Below, in pieces: positions 11,560-21,822 of a stretch of 64,000 nucleotides of DNA. The position numbers were made by a program, and so were the translations under genes. Source of the stretch: Kappaphycus alvarezii (taxonomy: Eukaryota > Rhodophyta > Florideophyceae > Gigartinales > Solieriaceae); NCBI GenBank assembly GCA_002205965.3, contig NADL03000478.1, forward strand, positions 335,001-399,000, read 5' to 3'. The notes under the pieces are model-generated. The model had not been told where the DNA came from. It made no database searches and saw only the letters and a list, made by a program, of their open reading frames with translations. Each line of letters begins with the position of its first letter. Within the stretch, counting starts at the first letter, position 1.

Positions 11560-11700
11560 GAAGCAGAAAGCAACATAACATGCAGCAGCAGACTGAAGAA
11601 CAAATAACAAGAGCAGCAGAATGAAATATTTGTAGCAGCAGGAGAAAGAAAACAGCAGCAGCAGAAGCTGGAAAAAAGCAAAAAGGCAGCAGCAGAGACA
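11560..11700 (+). repeat. CAG-rich imperfect trinucleotide tract
   Basis: Interrupted GCAGCAGCAG runs alternate with GAAAAC/GAAGAA purine runs. The tract sits between the copia RNase H region and the polypurine tract/3' LTR, so it is probably the element's own 3' spacer rather than a host microsatellite. Confidence 0.6.
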
Positions 11701-11820
11701 CAATTTTACTTTGAATAGATATTTCTGAAAATTCTAATGTGAAAACGACCACGAGGCAAAACGCAGCAGAAACATCTGAGCACCGCAACCGGAACGGACA
11801 ATTCGTCCCTCCGAGGGGGC

Positions 11821-12450
11821 GTGTCACAATATAATTATTACAGTACAAAGCGAAAGAAGGAATCCTCTCCTGAGTTGCATTATTATCCTGGGTTGCATTT
11901 TAATTATCAGGATACTGTACTGATTCATAGAGAGTCAATGTGCATTACTCTCCTAGTGAGGCTACAGTATCCTCTTGCATTTTGTTGTACCGCCAACAGT
12001 ACGGCCACAAACATGACTTCTGATAGCAATGGATAGTAATGTATATGGCCTCAAATTTGCATTGCGCGAGCTATGTGCAGGACTTTGGATGGCTCTGAGC
12101 CACCTACTGTGAATATCGCACTGCAAAACAGTGCGAAAAGCACAATAACCGGGCTAAAAAGTACTGTAGAAGCTACTTTGTATCCGTATTCAATGTTTTT
12201 AGTATCATCTAGCGTATTTTGAATTTTTCTGAGTTGTCTGTATAAAGAGGGTGAGGAGTGATTCGGTCCAGACGAGGAGGCAAGCAGCTCCCCGAACACC
12301 CACACCACAACACCAAAGAACACCACAACCAAAACGTTGCTCCTCTCCTGTCTGTTGTCCTCAAAACAGTGGCGTCCCTTGTCTCCTTGGACTTACGGTG
12401 TTCAAACTGAGGTTTAAGGGGGCAATACCCACTATACTGCAGGTGTCTCT
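11821..12450 (+). repeat. 3' LTR of copia fossil B (right end uncertain)
   Basis: The start TGTCACAATATAATTATT directly follows GAGGGGGCG, as expected for an LTR after a polypurine tract. A TATAAAGAGG box lies near 12241, followed by a C/A-rich leader. No second LTR is available to fix the right boundary, so the end is approximate. It may finish before the 71-bp tandem repeat at 12378. Confidence 0.55.
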
Positions 12451-12519
12451 TGTCTCTCTGGACGTTCGTTGCTTATCTCGAAGTTCAAGGGGGCAGTACC
12501 CTCAGTGACTGCTAAGCTT
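12378..12519 (+). repeat. Two tandem copies of a 71-bp unit
   Basis: CTTGTCTCCTTGGAC ... AAGGGGGCAATACCC at 12378 recurs as CTTGTCTCTCTGGAC ... AAGGGGGCAGTACCC at 12449. The copies have diverged. Each carries a G-rich AAGGGGGCA motif. Confidence 0.6.
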
Positions 12520-14215
12520 AAACCTTCCTGGTACTCCGAGGGAATAATTAGAGGGATGAAGAGGCCATTGCGGACTTCGCAAGATCCTCGGAGATACCGG
12601 AAGCTCCATCGGTTAAAGGAAGGAGAATGCCTCGTCAATAACCCCACCAAAGAGGAGAGCTCTACCACCACAGCCTACCCGAGGCACCCCATTATTGACG
12701 ACGAGGCCAAGGAAGGGTCCGAAGAATCCTAACAGGCTTCTATCCGTGCCGGATCTCCTCCACAGGCTTCCAGCCACTCAAAACAGTCCCCGCATTCTCC
12801 ATAGCCTTCCTCTCGTCCTTCTCACCGTACAACCGCCCTTGAGTCTTCTTCCGCGGCTACTTCCTCCCGTGCCCAGGCCCGCATTAACCTCGTCTGTACT
12901 ACAGCTTTCAAGATTGCAACGGATCGGGAGAGAAGGGAGAGGAACAAGAAAGGCAAAAGGCCCAAATTCCATTGTCGCATCAGCGACATCGATTTTTTCA
13001 GTTACGGTGCAACAGGCCGTCCTTGAGTGTAGTTGAATTGGCACTTACTCTGTACTGTCATCGGCAGAGCTGATTTTGATGATCTTTTTTTATCTGATTC
13101 ACTGCGAACCAGAAGGCACTGTGCTGTACAGTAAGGGCAATTTTCGCTTGTCGCCCACTATTATTCCGGGTACTGTATAACCACCGGAGGGGGCTTGAGG
13201 GCTTGCAATCTGGACCACTCGGCCCCCAAATTGGACCTGGTAATTTCCTAGGTGAAAGGTACCTATTGGGCCAAGTGTCGAATTTACTTATCTCTAACTT
13301 GGATCTCCCTAACTTGGCTGACCCTAGCTTCACTCACCCCGCCGTCGTAGATAATCCTAACCTAGTTAACTATTATTTATACCTACCTGGCCACTAGGGC
13401 CCCAGATTAAAAAGCCACCCCGGTGTTGGCTGTGAACTTGACTCCCAACTTCCGCCTTTGCAGAGAACTTGCCGACGTCAACTTTGGCTATAGCCACGTT
13501 TATCCGCTTGGGTTTCCCCTTTCTATTTCCCCCTTCTCTATCCAATATTATAATAACCCTTTTGTTGTTTGTTTATGATACTTATTCACACTGGGCGCCC
13601 CACACTCTGGCGTATATATGCAAACAGGAACTTCAAGGTTGTCGTCGGTAACAAAATACTTATCTCCAAAGGAGATATTCAGCGTTGCTGACCCACTACT
13701 ACCTCTTCTTTGTCCATTGTTATACCCCTGGTGTCTACGGTTCCTTGGAATCGATCCATACCAAGTTTCTAGCATTCCGCAGACCACGGCCCGACCTAAC
13801 AACCCGGAGGACAAGTATACCGTCCAGCCGTCCAAGGAATTACCCCTGCTCTTCCAACCCCATTTCTTCTCGCCGTCGGCGAGCTGCGCTACTGCATCAC
13901 AGGGTGCTTAAAGAGAAAGAGTAACAGCGAACACCCTGTGGGTCTTGGTGTGTATGTGTTGGGTTTCTCATTGTCTGACGGAGTTCCGTCCCTAGACGAG
14001 AAGAACTGCGCACCACGAATTGCACTACAAAGAGGCTGGTGGGAAGCACCAGAGGGCAGAACAGAGGTTAAGGGAGAGCAAGGATCCCCCGCGGTGTACC
14101 GAGCGCGATATTACTTTCGCCCATGAGATCGACCTAGAGACCCACCGGCGCAGTAACAAGCACCGTAGGAGAGTTTACTTTCTCACCGAGAAGAGAAGTA
14201 ATTAGAGTATTTTAT
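12520..14215 (+). other. Unassigned coding-like region with a C2H2 zinc-finger-like fragment
   Basis: Several open frames look coding but match no family I recognise. One runs 12469-12732 (RTSQDPRRYRKLHRLKEGE, then an acidic end IIDDEAKEGSEES). Basic-rich text near 12920-12970 reads RERRERNKKGKRPKFHC. A 61-codon stretch at 14020-14205 reads PPRCTERDITFAHEIDLETH and then SNKHRRR. The last piece follows the spacing of a U1-type C2H2 zinc finger (C, F, L, H, S, H) with the second Cys missing. This may be a broken multi-exon gene or the leader and Gag of another element. I could not decide between these. Confidence 0.35.
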
Positions 14216-14220
14216 TGGGC

Positions 14221-14302
14221 TAAAAGAAAAGAAAGAGAAACAGAAGAAAAAGAAGAGAAAGAGAAAAGAAAAAGAAAAGAAGGAAAAAACGAAAACACGA
14301 AA
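14221..14302 (+). repeat. Polypurine AAGA-rich tract
   Basis: About 80 bp of almost pure A/G in AAGAAA/GAGAAA repeats. It lies just after the zinc-finger-like ORF stop. Mirror-like polypurine tracts can form triplex DNA, but nothing here shows a function. Confidence 0.7.
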
Positions 14303-14792
14303 TTAAATTGGAAGCCCTCAAATAGAGTTCCCAAAACCGGAGCCCCTTCCAGTGTCTAACAAAAAACCAGCACTCATACATTTACACGTAGTATGTAATA
14401 ATAATACTTTACTGCATTACAGTACTATAGTATCGGGGGTCCAACGCAGTATGTAAAGGACACTTCGAGTCCCCTCTGTTGGACTCGAGCCAACAAGACC
14501 TTACCCCTTCTCAAAACCTTTCAGCCCCGCTGCAGGTGTGTCTCCCACCGCATTGTACTGTACTGTACAGTATAGTAATAATAAAAAAAAGGTGGTACAT
14601 ACAGTTTACTAAAATGCATTCCGCTTTAATACAGTTTTATTTTATTTGGCTTCCTCGGCTCTACGGCCTACACTCACAATCGAATGATGAAGCGCATAAT
14701 TTGTGAGGGCCTCTCTCTTGCCTATCCTGTCGACTGCGCATCAAACTCCCCCCCGCCGGTGCCCTTGCCTGTCAAGCTACGCACTTTTTGCG

Positions 14793-15098
14793 TTAAATGA
14801 AGGCCATTTGCTCTGTAGTCGTATGCCGCATTCGTAACACTGTGCCGCTAGCCGTTGACTCCCTGGGATGCCGTCGGTGACCACATTTAAGGTGGTCGAC
14901 GAGTGTGCGGCTGTCATCGCGACCAGTATCGTAAGCTCTATAAGGCGAAGGTGTTATTTCGGCTTCATCAAAATCTGAGCTATGCCATTTGGTCCACCTG
15001 TGCAGCTTCAGTGATTGGTAGTAAGCCGCAACATACAGATGTTTCCCTCCCCCTCCAAAGCTAGTCAACTTTAGTGGCCCTGCACGTCGCACTTCCAT
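14793..15098 (-). CDS. Small hypothetical ORF divergent from the receptor-like gene
   Basis: The 101-codon ATG-initiated ORF points away from the receptor-like gene, with about 170 bp between its start and the first open exon of that gene. It contains SFGGGGKHLYVAAYYQSLKL and ends in a Cys/His-bearing stretch (VDHLKCGHRRHPREST). No family is recognised. It could be a real short gene sharing a promoter region, or chance. I cannot separate these without transcripts. Confidence 0.25.
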   Translation of the reverse strand: MEVRRAGPLKLTSFGGGGKHLYVAAYYQSLKLHRWTKWHSSDFDEAEITPSPYRAYDTGRDDSRTLVDHLKCGHRRHPRESTASGTVLRMRHTTTEQMAFI

Positions 15099-15266
15099 AG
15101 TCTATTGATAAAGCACATACGTACATCCTCCTGTTACGTATTTACGTAATAGGTCGCGTAAAAAATCTTATTAGCCAACGAGAAGGCGTAGGATACGGTC
15201 AAGTTGCATCTATTGTGGATTCCCATCTTTACATAGCCAGTCGTCCCTTCTGCTCATAAATGTTAA

Positions 15267-17124
15267 TACCTCGCCTTATCCCAAAATCTCTATTTTGACA
15301 CGCACAACTCCTTGTACCCCACAAGCTTCTTTGTCCGCTACAGCTCATATTCCGCTCCCACCAAAAATGGAACCATCACTCAACGCCACCAGCCTTCGCT
15401 GCTGCACACTTCTACAACCCCCATTGTCTTCGAGGACCCGAACCATGTCGTAAGTAATCCTCTTGTAGAATCTCTGCCTCAGCCCTTCCCTAATCTTCCC
15501 TACTCGCGCTAACCCAATCCCGCAGAATGGTTTCAACGGTATGGCTATCGAGTACCTCGAGAATCTCCAGCGAAAGCTCAACTTCTCCTGTTCCTCACTG
15601 CAAGTCTTCCGCGACGGCAACAACACAGGCCCCACCGATTTTATATTCTACATGGAGCGCTGCACCTCCGATGGCCGTATCCTCCAGATTCCATCCTGCA
15701 AATGCGACATTGGCACAGCCGCCTTCGGCCTCAACGTCCGGCATCTAGGCCGAGCTGACTTTCTCCCCCCTTTCGTCAACGACGACATTCGGGTCGTCAC
15801 CCATGTCGACAACACTGTCGCGCGCCTAAACAGGGCCTTTTTTCTTACTTCGTTTAGTTTTGAGGTTTGGCTTGCAATTGCAAGCCTTATAGTCATATTT
15901 GTTTTCCTCAAGCTGTTGGATACTAACTTTGCTCCCGTTTTGCGAAAGACCGTGCCCCCGCTTCCTCACAACGCTTCTAGGCGACTTCGTGCGACGAACT
16001 TCTTGCTGAAGAACAGGCTTCTCTTTCGGGTGCGCAAGGCACTAGAAAGTACCAGTAAGTTGTTAAGTTTTCCGTTAAACTCAGCGCGACAACGTGCACT
16101 GTCCTTTTCAAACCATAACCGTGATCAATCGGACTCGCTGGGTGTTATTTGTTTGTGTAGTGCATAGGATGATTACCCAGCCTCCTGAGAAGGTACAAGG
16201 CGATACCCATTCGTTCCGTCAGCGCCTTTTGAACTTTATCATTCTCCTGTGTGGGCTCTTCCTAATTCTGGCTTACGAGGCAACCATGACGTACGAAATC
16301 ACAAACTCTCTTTCGGAGCCTGCAAATCGGTGGGGAGCACTACAGCTTTTTGACAACGCTCTTGTTCTCTCACCTGTCACAGCGCGTCACTTGTCCAAGA
16401 CACAATTTTGAGCGATTTTCGCGCTTTGAGGGATTTTCAAACCTGCAGGATACCAGCCAACGACGTATGCATTCCAGCAGGGGGAAGCATCGAGGCCTTT
16501 TGGAGGTATCGAGTAGCGCAGAGGTACGTTGTCTCCGTATTAAGAGCGCGGTCAAACCCGCACCATCCGCCACGACCAACCAATAGTTTTCGTTTTTCTT
16601 GATCCTTTATGAACTGCACGATCCGAAGTCCATGCAACAAGGACAGTGGGTTGTTTCCAACCCTATTCAGTAATGTGAGTGAGATGCTTCAAAGAACAGC
16701 TCGCAAAGAATGCAAGTACTCTATCGGTACAGGAAGTGTTCTGATGGACGCGACGCAAGGGAGGTACTGTGGTGTTCTGGTTTTAACTGGGGTGCATTTT
16801 CTTGAGGGCGGCGGTGGGTTTGTTTTACCTTTTGAATCTCCTTACACACAGAACTTAACAAATGTCACTCTTCAACTTCAGTCAGAGGGAGCATTGCCGT
16901 CTTTATCAGAATATTTGGAAAGATCTGGACAGTGCCATTTCCAAAATGAACCAAAGTTAACGTTTGGCGTTCTGCGGCTCTTTTTTTTTCTCTCATACGG
17001 CGTGTGCGTTTTGATATTTCTGGGAATTATTATCGTCCCGCGAAACGCTGTAGCTGAAGTTGATGTTGCGAAGGCAGATATCGAGGAGACAGCCTCAAGC
17101 AGTGAACAGCGCTTAGCATGTTGA
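15267..17124 (+). CDS. Ionotropic glutamate receptor-like protein, 5 inferred exons
   Basis: Inferred exons are 15267(open, true start unknown)-15449, 15526-16054, 16161-16329, 16383-16523 and 16629-17124. Each intron (76, 106, 53 and 105 bp) starts GT (GTAAGT, GTAAGT, GTGGGG, GTACGT) and ends AG, and all four joins keep frame. The first half of the ligand-binding domain (S1) starts NGFNGMAIEYLENLQRKLNF. It includes GLNVRHLGRADFLPPF, whose first Arg aligns with the ligand-carboxylate Arg of GluA2 (LVREEVIDFSKPF). TM1 is FEVWLAIASLIVIFVFLKLL. TM3 is FIILLCGLFLILAYEATMTY. The second half (S2) has IPAGGSIEAFWRY, like SGSTKEFFRR, and GGGFVLPFESPYTQNLTNV. TM4 is FFFLSYGVCVLIFLGIII. Between TM1 and TM3 I see basic sequence (SRRLRATNFLLKNRLLFRVR) instead of a hydrophobic pore loop. 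No amino-terminal domain and no in-frame ATG were found, so an upstream exon is probably missing. It likely sits in the plasma membrane; ligand and channel activity are unknown. Confidence 0.8.
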
Positions 17125-17990
17125 TGGCGAAAAGATTCTCATCGTCGCCCATTTGAGACTGGCCTTTTGAATGTGTCGAGAAAGCAAGCCGTGGTCGTTA
17201 ATTTCCACCATCGGTCACCTGAAAGGCCAAAATTGATGACTGAAGTATTGAATCCTTGTGACAGTTTTACTGTTTTCATGTTCAAGATGAAAAAACTTTT
17301 ACTAGCGACGACTTCTATGACCAGCTGTACTGTGTGCATGGAAGGTAGCAGTTCAAACGCCAAGACTTCAAACTTGATACACTCGCCGTAGACTCAGCAA
17401 AAGATGCAAGGCACACGGTGGTGGAGCGTGGACTAGACAGGGAGTACCGTACTCGGCCAGATATTCGGGATACGGGGAGTGAGGGGGAACGGATTCCGTT
17501 GACTTCTCTTTTGCCAACCCGCTGGCACCTCACGCAGAGTACAATGGTCTACCCCGCTAACATCGTTACATGTCGCTAGAGCCGCGAAGAACAGAAGGCA
17601 CAAAACGTTTATAGCGACAAGATCCACACTTTTCGCTACTAGGCGACGTCGCACTCAATGTGGCATTAAGGTCATTGAAGACACATGGACAGTTTAAAGA
17701 AGTCCTCACTCAGAGGATCGCAGCACCAGCGTTAGACGCGAACCTCCAGTCCGTACAACTCTACCGACGCGTGAGATCCGTTCTTATTCATGACATGCAG
17801 CGGCACCGGCGGCATTCATCGCAGCATGTCTTACGACGGGGAGGCCTCTAATCCTAATGCTTGAAAGGTATAATACTGCTGAGATCAAAGGGAAGATCTG
17901 AGCCTTTTTGTATGAGTGATGACAAGGCTTACACCTACCGTCAGAGTTAATTGTTGCTCTGTCGGGAGCCTATTGAATCGCTTGGACAAT
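17125..17990. other. Region 3' of the receptor-like gene, nothing recognised
   Basis: Only short overlapping ORFs occur on both strands, with no conserved motif. The first few hundred bases are probably the 3' UTR of the receptor-like gene. Confidence 0.4.
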
Positions 17991-17999
17991 TTCCGGGAA

Positions 18000-18205
18000 A
18001 CAGTCTGATGCCCTGGAGATTTTTGGATGACGTGGCCACGCATGTAGCTGTAAGGGCCATGGAAACCCCGTCCTCATGCAAAGACAGGCTGCGACAGCCG
18101 TTTCATCAAATGCGGCGAGTCTTACAGCTGGTTTAACGCCATTCTTGTATGAGCGCCCCCGCTGCTTGTTGCTGAGATATGCCTCTATCGTCTTTGGACA
18201 CAACC
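18000..18205 (-). pseudogene. Possible CENP-B/Tc5-type HTH fragment of a pogo-like transposase
   Basis: Minus-strand text VKPAVRLAAFDETAVAACLC and then GFPWPLQLHAWPRHPKIS resembles the second helix-turn-helix of pogo/Tc5 transposases (acidic residue, hydrophobic helix, G-x-P-x-T/L, R-x-x-A). A related phrase, RPAVRHAALDETVTAACLC, occurs on the plus strand at 28116-28298, so both belong to one dispersed family. The match is weak and there is no catalytic part beside it. Confidence 0.25.
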
Positions 18206-18346
18206 GTCAGCGCCTCTAGGCAGTAAAGCACCCAGACCTTTGCCCCTACTGACGCTACTCCCAAATAGCTCCGAAATTCAGCGGGTGGATTTCTCCCTAC
18301 TACGCAGTTGAGAGGAATTTCGATCGCTTTGCCATGGATACTACGG

Positions 18347-18384
18347 CTAGTGTCTATTGGACCGTTGTCCTCATATGAGGACAA
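18347..18384 (+). repeat. Left inverted end of the piggyBac-like element
   Basis: About 34 of these bases match the inverse of 21273-21310. A 4-bp length difference lies between the outer CTAGTGTCTAT block and the inner CCTCATATGAGG palindrome. The two-block structure suggests separate recognition sites for the transposase. Confidence 0.75.
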
Positions 18385-18565
18385 CTTTTACCAACAATTT
18401 TTTTAAATACAAATTTTTTTAGCCGCCTTTTTTAGTTCCCACATACTCTTTTAAACGTGTAGATAATCGATCAAAACAAACTTTTCGAGAATTCCCACTC
18501 TGCTCAACGCAGGAACAACTTTCCCTGACGCGATACCCATCGATTTCCCCTCAATTTTCACAAAA

Positions 18566-20647
18566 ATGGATCCACGAACCGTTCCAGGAAATCCCATTCA
18601 TTGCCGGGCTTCCCTTGTTACGTCAGCTGCGGAATGTAAGCGCTTGTATGGGTCAGCTTGGAAGACGAAATTGCTCGCTGGAACCGTTATTGCCGTCCAC
18701 ATCGACATTGTAAGCGGTCGAAGGAGGAAGTCTGTGGAGGCAAGCTGGAAGATACGTGACCGTCTCAAAACTGTCACGTTGAAGATTGTCAACATCAAAG
18801 CGGGATTACCTCCAACAGACGTCCTAGTGGAGGAAGGAACCGCTCAATTGCCAGACGAAGCCGTGCATGAAAGTTTGGGCGCTCCTCAACCGTATTCGTC
18901 GGAATCAGATGGGAATTCCGATGATTCCACGGCGCATCAATCAGATGCACCTGTTTTTTCTCATGGAAGATCATGGACCAATCAGGAGGTTTTCACACCT
19001 ATTAATGAAAATGTATCCGAGAAAAGCTGCAAAATAATTGGCTACTCTGGAAATACTCTCGCGTATGGTTGTGCTCCTCGAGATTTATCGCCATTTGAAT
19101 GCTTTATGAGCATGTTTCCGCTCCGTCACCTAATTTCATGCGTGACCTTACAAATGATCGATTGAATGCCATTGGAAATCATTCCGTCTCGTCAGGAGAG
19201 ATATTGAAGTTCTTTGGGATTCTTATACTTATGACAAGGTTTTCATTTTCAAACCGCCGTGACCTCTGGAGTGAATCTGGATCGAAGTACATTCCAGCAC
19301 CGAGCTTTGGAAAGATCATGTCACGTAGAAGATTTGAGCTGATTCTGGCAAACGTTTGCTTCAGTCACACTTCTGAACGGGAGGAAAGACCGTTGGATGA
19401 CTCGAGATGGTCTCTGGTAAGTGGATTTTTGAAGGCCATCAATGACCACCGCAGGCAATATGTCACGCCATCTTCTCATATCTGCGTCGATGAAAGTATT
19501 AGCAGATGGTACGGTCTCGGGGGAGATTGGATCAAAAAAGGACTCCCACATTACGTTGCCTATGACAGAAAGCCCGAGAATGGCTGCGAATTGAAGGCTT
19601 CTGCATGTGGACAGTCTGGAATAATGTTGAGATTGGAGCTCGTGATGGGGAAAACGGGTGGCCTTCGGCATGACTTCACAGAGCAATTCTGTCACACAAC
19701 CGCACTTACACTTCGTCTTGTTCAACCTTGGCTGAAGACAGGTCGCGTCGTATGTGAGTATTCATTTTTTGCATCAGTGTCAACTGCGGAAGCCTTGATG
19801 AGATATGGAACGAGATTTATTGGTGTGGTCAAGAATGCGGTTAAGGAATTTCCGATGCAACACTTGTCGTCACAGGAGCTCACGGCGCGGAGATCATATC
19901 TCGATGGTTTCGAAGAATCCTGACACCAACAAATCTTTAATGGCTGTGTTGTGGATGGATAGAGAACGGGGATATTTCGTCAGCAGTTGCCATACAACCA
20001 ATCAAGGAACCCCAATTTGTAGGGAAAGATGGAGAACTGTGGATGGCGAGACAAGGAAAGTGGAATTCGAGATTGCAGTTCCAGACGTTGTGGAGAGGTA
20101 CTACGACACGTGATCTCAAGTCGATCGCCACAACAGATGTAGGCAAGATACCCTTGGAATTGAGAAGAAATTGGAAGTCAAAGATTGGGCGCTCAGGGTC
20201 AATTCCTCTCTCCTGTCGATCATAATTGTTGATTCATTTTTACTATATAAGCATTCTTTCGGTCCAAGACTCTGCTTATCACAATCCAAGTTTTATGAGA
20301 TGCTTGCCGAAGAACTCATTGAGAACAAGTTTGATTCGATGTCACGTAGGGCATCTAATTGCTTACAAAATGAGGATGATAACGATATGTTGGACCCTGT
20401 TTCAGGGATTGGAACTCATCTTATTGTAACTAACAAGAAGAGGAAATTGAGTAATGGTGAGTATACTAACGCATCTTACCAAGGTCGCTTTCGAGTTTGT
20501 AAGGTCAGTAAGTCAAAATTTCTTTGTTCTACTTGCCGTGACGACGGCCTTGGTGATGTTTATATCTGTCACGCGAGCACAAAAAGGTGTTGCTTCATGG
20601 ACCACGTGCGCGAGAAACATCATATGGATCTCATGATTCCAAGTTGA
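18566..20647 (+). pseudogene. piggyBac-like transposase (DDE_Tnp_1_7 family), lightly broken
   Basis: It starts at ATG 18566 (MDPRTVPGNPIHCRASLV). An acidic Ser-rich linker follows (YSSESDGNSDDSTAH). The catalytic domain begins near 19060 (DLSPFECFMSMF, ILKFFGILILMTRFSF). The first catalytic Asp region is ICVDESISRWYGLGGDWIKK, then KPENGCELKASACG. Later come LMAVLWMDRERGYFVSSCH and a VERYYDT ... VDRHNRCR stretch that corresponds to the YN-x-x-MGGVDxxD motif of the family. The C-terminal Cys/His domain is FLCSTCRDDGLGDVYICHAS. The frame changes near 19100-19165 and again near 19805-19920, and a TGA at about 20111 interrupts the third stretch. With only about three lesions over roughly 690 codons this copy died recently. 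Some frame changes could be unrecognised introns, but I saw no clean GT-AG pair there. Confidence 0.85.
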
Positions 20648-20879
20648 TATAAAATAGTGTGACTTTTTGTTTTAAAGAAAAATGATCAATGTGTTCTATT
20701 TCTATTGCCCCCTACTGGTTATACTTGCGTCATCTGACTTGCGAAGTTAGCTGCTGTCTATGGCGTACTGAATTATCCCTTTATGAGATGTCACCGTATT
20801 CTGTCTCATGTTCAAGTGGATGCCTAATGGCGCACTGCGACAGCAGCTTTTTCACAACCAGTCGAGTTCCAGTTGGAAT

Positions 20880-21150
20880 TTTCGGACTTCTTACAGAACC
20901 CCAGCGAGAATCGAACTCACGATCTCTGGATCAGCAACCTACGATTCGCACCATAGGCCACCATCCCAGTGATGGATGAGAGGAAGTGACTGGGGGTATA
21001 TAAAGTTGGAAGCTATTGCATCTTCAGTATGCTGCACGTGGCCGACGTGGACCACCCGGTTAGCACTTAGCTAGCAGTATAGTCGGATCCTGCAGCAGAA
21101 ACCCGTTCTACTGATGCCATAAAGTTAACCATGTCCGTCAGTCGAACACT
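20880..21150. repeat. Dispersed repeat with tRNA-like and TATA-bearing parts, copy a
   Basis: This is shared with 28980-29150. CTACGATTCGCAC (20940) and CTGCACGTGGCCGACGTGGACC (21032) recur in order as CTACGATTCGCAC and CTGCACGTGACCGATGTGGTCC, about 83-92 bp apart. Read on the minus strand, the 20890-20980 part has a box-B-like GAGTTCGATTCTC with a 5-bp stem, and a rough box A. No acceptor or anticodon stem forms. The plus strand carries TATATAAAG at about 20998. It may be a tRNA-derived SINE or part of an LTR. Confidence 0.4.
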
Positions 21151-21272
21151 ATTGTAAGTAACTCCTTACAGTGCCACTTTTTTACTAATAAATATTGGGA
21201 CAAAAAAAATATTTGACTGCCACAGTACAGTACTTCCTATTTTTTTTGTCCTCATATGAGGACAAAGTGTGC

Positions 21273-21310
21273 CTCATATGAGGACAGTGCTTGGTCGGAT
21301 AGACACTAGA
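21273..21310 (-). repeat. Right inverted end of the piggyBac-like element
   Basis: Reading leftward it gives CTAGTGTCTATCCGACC, then CACTGTCCTCATATGAGG. An extra copy of the palindrome lies just inside at 21248-21266. Confidence 0.75.
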
Positions 21311-21620
21311 GGGTTTGACAACTTGTGAAAATCTACGAGCCAAACTACCCCTACATTCCCCGCAATTTAAACTTGAACACACGATATTGTTGCTTCAAAC
21401 GGACAGAAACAATCTCAAACCTCTCAGCTTTTGCACCTGAACTGTGAGATGCGTCTATTAAACGGCGGGGGATGGCCAGGCTGAATAAAGAAAGACAACG
21501 TTTCGGTCACACTAAATAAGCAAAAAATACTCTAAGAGCACCTGCACCGGGCGGGAAGGCAAATGGGCAAATTGTCAAATTACTGTGCCACCTTCTTGCT
21601 GTTTATTGGCCAGGGTATAA

Positions 21621-21672
21621 TTTATTGGGTACCAAACCACATATCTACCACAGTAAATTAACCCCCCATTTT
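21621..21672 (+). repeat. 52-bp repeat shared with 51401-51452
   Basis: TTTATTGGGTACCAAACCAC ... CCACAGTAAATTAACCCCCC here matches 51401-51452 with about four differences. It is the left flank of the Harbinger transposase and could be the family's terminal sequence (GGGTACC after TTTA/TTTA). No inverted partner was found near 23.7 kb. Confidence 0.65.
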
Positions 21673-21822
21673 CCCAGAAAAGAAAATTTATTGTTTTGCG
21701 TGTTTGATGAAGTAGATTTACCACTCCATGTTTGCACTAAGCATCCAGGGGTAAAAAACGGACGAGGTGAGAACGTACAGATCCGTGCTTCTGTGCACCA
21801 TCGCGTCCCGACTGACGCTCAC

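Larger units (their letters stand above)
9060..12450 (+). mobile_element. Ty1/copia LTR retrotransposon fossil B, 5'-truncated
   Basis: Parts in order are the end of the integrase core (from about 9065, with KIWRFCFNRAGEHMSKKM), then the RT at about 9800-10640. The RT shows FKWTFKAKPLD, YADVDPEIIYAPVASHETIR, NEYLHGTLEVPIYMEQP and a degenerate catalytic region near 10490-10530. RNase H lies at about 10900-11500 (YLNSTIHF, then PKNKHIDLRVRKVKQLI). A CAG-rich spacer follows, then a polypurine-like GAGGGGGCG and the 3' LTR, which starts TGTCAC at 11821. No 5' LTR, Gag or protease was found. The element is heavily broken, with many breaks, and looks old. Confidence 0.85.
18347..21310 (+). mobile_element. 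piggyBac-like DNA transposon, nearly complete, about 2.96 kb
   Basis: A piggyBac-type transposase (18566-20647) lies between inverted ends. The left end reads CTAGTGTCTATTGGACC and then GTCCTCATATGAGGACAA. The right end, read inward, is CTAGTGTCTATCCGACC and then TGTCCTCATATGAGG. A perfect 12-bp palindrome, CCTCATATGAGG, occurs once at the left end and twice at the right. The expected TTAA target duplication is not visible, so the outermost bases may have decayed or my boundary is a few bases short. A dispersed repeat (20880-21150) lies inside the 3' non-coding part. Confidence 0.8.

Noticed and set aside
16609-17124. Independent 171-codon gene starting at the in-frame ATG-like 16609
   Set aside because: It carries the second half of a glutamate-receptor S2 domain plus TM4, and a GT-AG intron joins it in frame to the upstream exons.
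20895-20980. Minus-strand tRNA gene
   Set aside because: The T arm pairs, but no 7-bp acceptor stem or anticodon stem forms, so it is at best tRNA-derived.
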